Below, piece by piece: positions 15,362 through 17,182 of a stretch of DNA of 17,182 bases (its first letter is position 1; the number at the start of each line of letters is the position of its first letter). Source of the stretch: Deltaproteobacteria bacterium (GTDB lineage: Bacteria; Desulfobacterota; Desulfobulbia; Desulfobulbales; VMSU01); the NCBI GenBank assembly GCA_021789795.1, contig JAJYJA010000036.1, forward strand, positions 1 to 17,182, in the 5' to 3' direction. Both the position numbers and the translations under genes were made by a program. A model generated the notes under the pieces. The model saw only the letters and a program-made list of their open reading frames with translations, ran no database searches and had not been told where the DNA came from.

Positions 15362-16141
15362 TCAGGTCAGCGCCCTCTTGAGCTTGGCGCGCAAACGGAG
15401 CATGGCCTTGCTGTGCATCTGGGAGATGCGGGACTCGGTGTAACCCAGCACCAGGCCGATCTCCTTCATGGTCAACTCCTCGAAGTAGTAGAGGGAGACG
15501 ACCAGCTTCTCCTTGTCGCTTAGGGCGGTGATCGCCTGGGCCACCAGTTGGCGGACCTGGGCCAGGTTGACGGCGGAGAAGGGATCGAGGTCCTCCTGCT
15601 CCAAAAGCTCGGCAAAGCCCGCTCCCCCCTCTTCAAAGGTGTTCTGCCGAAGCAGCTCGACGTCCATGAAGCTCACGGACTTGGTCTCGTCCAGAAGCCG
15701 GTGGAATTCATCCAGGGAGACACCCAGGGCCTGGGCCACCTCCTGGTCGGTGGCCGGGCGGCCCAGGTTGTGCTCCAGGTCGATATAGGCGTTCTCCAGT
15801 TGGTTGATCTTGCCCCGCACCGAACGCGGCACCCAGTCCAGGGAGCGCAACTCGTCCAGCATCGCGCCCCGGATCCGGAACTCGGCGTAGGTCTTGAGCT
15901 GGACGTTCTTGCCGGGGTCAAACTTGTCGATGGCGTCGATCAGCCCGATGATCCCGGCGCTGATTAAGTCATCCAAGGCGATGCTGGGCGGCAGGCGGGC
16001 GAGGAGGCGGGTGGCGATGTACTTGATGAGCGGGGTGTAGGCCAGGATCAGCTCGTCGCGTTTTTCGGACGACAGCCGTTCCCCGGCGGTGAAATAGGCC
16101 CGGGTGTAGTCCTTGAATCGCTGGGGTTGCGGCTTGGGCAT
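15362..16141 (-). CDS. fliA: RNA polymerase sigma factor for flagellar operon (sigma-28)
   Basis: 259 residues, standard for FliA/WhiG. It transcribes late flagellar and chemotaxis genes and is held inactive by FlgM until hook completion. Region 2 spans YIATRLLARLPPSIALDDLISAG, then LKTYAEFRIRGAMLDELRSLDWVPRSVR, the family signature. Region 3 includes LGRPATDQEVAQALGVS, and region 4 holds LSDKEKLVVSLYYFEELTMKEIGLVLGYTESRISQMHSKA. The ATG at 16141 lies 18 nt after the flhG stop with a weak purine-rich CAGAAG site. The order flhF-flhG-fliA-cheY is a well-known deltaproteobacterial flagellar arrangement. Confidence 0.97.
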   Translation of the reverse strand: MPKPQPQRFKDYTRAYFTAGERLSSEKRDELILAYTPLIKYIATRLLARLPPSIALDDLISAGIIGLIDAIDKFDPGKNVQLKTYAEFRIRGAMLDELRSLDWVPRSVRGKINQLENAYIDLEHNLGRPATDQEVAQALGVSLDEFHRLLDETKSVSFMDVELLRQNTFEEGGAGFAELLEQEDLDPFSAVNLAQVRQLVAQAITALSDKEKLVVSLYYFEELTMKEIGLVLGYTESRISQMHSKAMLRLRAKLKRALT

Positions 16142-16159
16142 TGGCTTCTGCTTGGGCCA

Positions 16160-17008
16160 TCAAAATTGCGGCCAGAAAAACTTGATGTTGCCGTCGCTGG
16201 CGGGCGCGGGCCGGGTGGCGTCCAAATGCCGGGCGAGCCGGAAGAAGGTCTGGCTGACGGCGGCCTCGGGGAAGAGCGTCGTCACCAGACGCTGGCCGCG
16301 CACCGCCTGGATCAGCTTCCTATCATACGGAATATGGCCGAGGAAGTCCAGCGAAAGCGAGCCCAGGAACTGGTCGCAGACCAGGCTCAACTGTTTAAAT
16401 ACCGCCAGGGCCTCCCGCTCCGACTGGGCCAGGTTGACCAGGATCGAGAAGCGCTTGACCCCGTGCCGGGTGGCCAGCACCTTGATCAGGGCGTAGGCGT
16501 CGGTGAGCGAGGTGGGCTCCGGGGTCAGAAGGACGATGCGCTCCTGGGCCGCCAGGTTGAAATAGACCACGTTCTCGTTGATCCCGGCGGCGGTGTCGAT
16601 CAGCATCAGGTCGAGGTCCTGGTTCAACTCCTCCATCTCGGAAAGGAAGTAGAGTTTCTGGGTCTCGGATAGGCTGGCCAACTCCATGATCCCGGAGCTG
16701 CCCGGCAGGATGCGGATCCCCCCTGGCCCGTTGATCATCACCTCGGCGAGCGACTTCTCGCCGGTGAACACGTGGTGCAGGTTGTACTTGGGGGTCATGC
16801 CCAGGAGGACATCGACGTTGGCCAGGTTCAGGTCGGCGTCTAGGATCAGCACCTTGCGGCCCAGAATGGCCAGGGCGTAAGCCAGGTTGGTGGTCAGGTT
16901 GCTCTTGCCCACCCCGCCCTTGCCGCTGGTCACGCAGATCACCCGCGGCTGATTGCCGCCGGCCCGGGGCCGGGGCGCCGCTTGTCTTAAGGCTTCAACT
17001 TGGGGCAT
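16160..17008 (-). CDS. flhG: MinD-like ATPase regulating flagellar number (FlhG/YlxH)
   Basis: 282 residues, usual length. This SIMIBI-class ATPase partners FlhF and limits the number of polar flagella. The deviant Walker A motif SGKGGVGKS is at 28-36 (Lys30 and Lys35), followed by switch I VLILDADLNLANVDVLLG, Walker B-type DLMLIDTAAG and the PEPTSLTDAYALIK segment typical of FlhG. The C-terminal end FFWPQF is hydrophobic and may include the membrane-targeting part. The N-terminus PQVEALR aligns with the FlhF-activating DQAxxLR motif but lacks its Asp. The start at 17008 has a good AGGGAG site. It lies 31 nt after the flhF stop and 18 nt before fliA. Confidence 0.95.
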   Translation of the reverse strand: MPQVEALRQAAPRPRAGGNQPRVICVTSGKGGVGKSNLTTNLAYALAILGRKVLILDADLNLANVDVLLGMTPKYNLHHVFTGEKSLAEVMINGPGGIRILPGSSGIMELASLSETQKLYFLSEMEELNQDLDLMLIDTAAGINENVVYFNLAAQERIVLLTPEPTSLTDAYALIKVLATRHGVKRFSILVNLAQSEREALAVFKQLSLVCDQFLGSLSLDFLGHIPYDRKLIQAVRGQRLVTTLFPEAAVSQTFFRLARHLDATRPAPASDGNIKFFWPQF

Positions 17009-17039
17009 AAGGTTCTCCCTGGTCTTTGATTGGAGGCCA

Positions 17040-17182
17040 TCACCGCCCCTCCTCCTGGCGCCGGCGGTCCGGCTCCCAGGTCTTGACCGCCGCCGTCCAG
17101 CCCTGCTTGAACAGGGTTTCGAGGCCTTCCTTGGTGGCGGCCAGAAAATCCTCCGGCACCCGCTGACCGGTGGCGAGATAAG
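17040..17182 (-). CDS. flhF: Flagellar biosynthesis SRP-like GTPase FlhF, C-terminal fragment
   Basis: Only the last 46 codons are in the window; the frame is open to the right edge and ends at TGA (17042-17040). The visible part starts YLATGQRVPEDFLAAT, which is the conserved C-terminal end of FlhF's G domain (GQ-x-VP-(E/D)D), followed by a charged tail. FlhF places the flagellum at the cell pole. Position directly before flhG confirms the call. It is too short for any open-frame list to show it. Confidence 0.85.
   Translation of the reverse strand, partial: YLATGQRVPEDFLAATKEGLETLFKQGWTAAVKTWEPDRRRQEEGR

Overview
The window looks like a chromosomal segment of a GC-rich, motile, Gram-negative bacterium, most probably a deltaproteobacterium (Desulfobacterota), perhaps of the Desulfarculus kind. 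The evidence is the high G+C, an outer-membrane beta-barrel protein, a flhF-flhG-fliA-cheY flagellar block, an amtB-glnK-glnD nitrogen block and an RpoH with the deltaproteobacterial look. The taxonomic call is inference from gene content. All genes except the first lie on the minus strand.

In the direction of transcription, from the right edge: (1) flagellar regulatory block, 17182-14018: the 3' end of flhF, then flhG, fliA (sigma-28), a single-domain cheY and a single-pass membrane protein with a FliL-like C-terminal part. (2) A gene-free, partly AT-rich spacer, 14017-13608, with a good sigma-54 (-24/-12) promoter facing amtB and a weak terminator-like hairpin. (3) Nitrogen block, 13607-7688: amtB, glnK, glnD, then rnc (RNase III) and a radical SAM gene, joined by 1- to 7-nt overlaps or a 3-nt gap. 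AmtB imports ammonium, GlnK reports nitrogen status to it, and GlnD uridylylates GlnK at Tyr51. rnc and the radical SAM gene appear to be translated in coupling with glnD. (4) A palindromic element of about 128 bp, 7558-7685, flanked by a perfect 20-bp direct repeat (7544-7563 and 7701-7720), sitting exactly between the radical SAM stop and the start of rpoH. (5) rpoH, a DegT/DnrJ/EryC1-family sugar aminotransferase, and a very large secreted TPR protein ending in a beta-barrel. (6) A truncated fucose/glucose-galactose type MFS sugar permease on the plus strand, convergent with the TPR gene.

Most of the content is ordinary core biology. The points worth a second look are the palindrome with direct repeats at the rpoH 5' end, the giant TPR-porin gene beside a sugar aminotransferase, the RNase III with Ser in place of a conserved metal-binding Asp, the glnD-rnc-radical SAM coupling, and the promoter region of amtB. 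I found no convincing, wholly undescribed defence or mobile system here.
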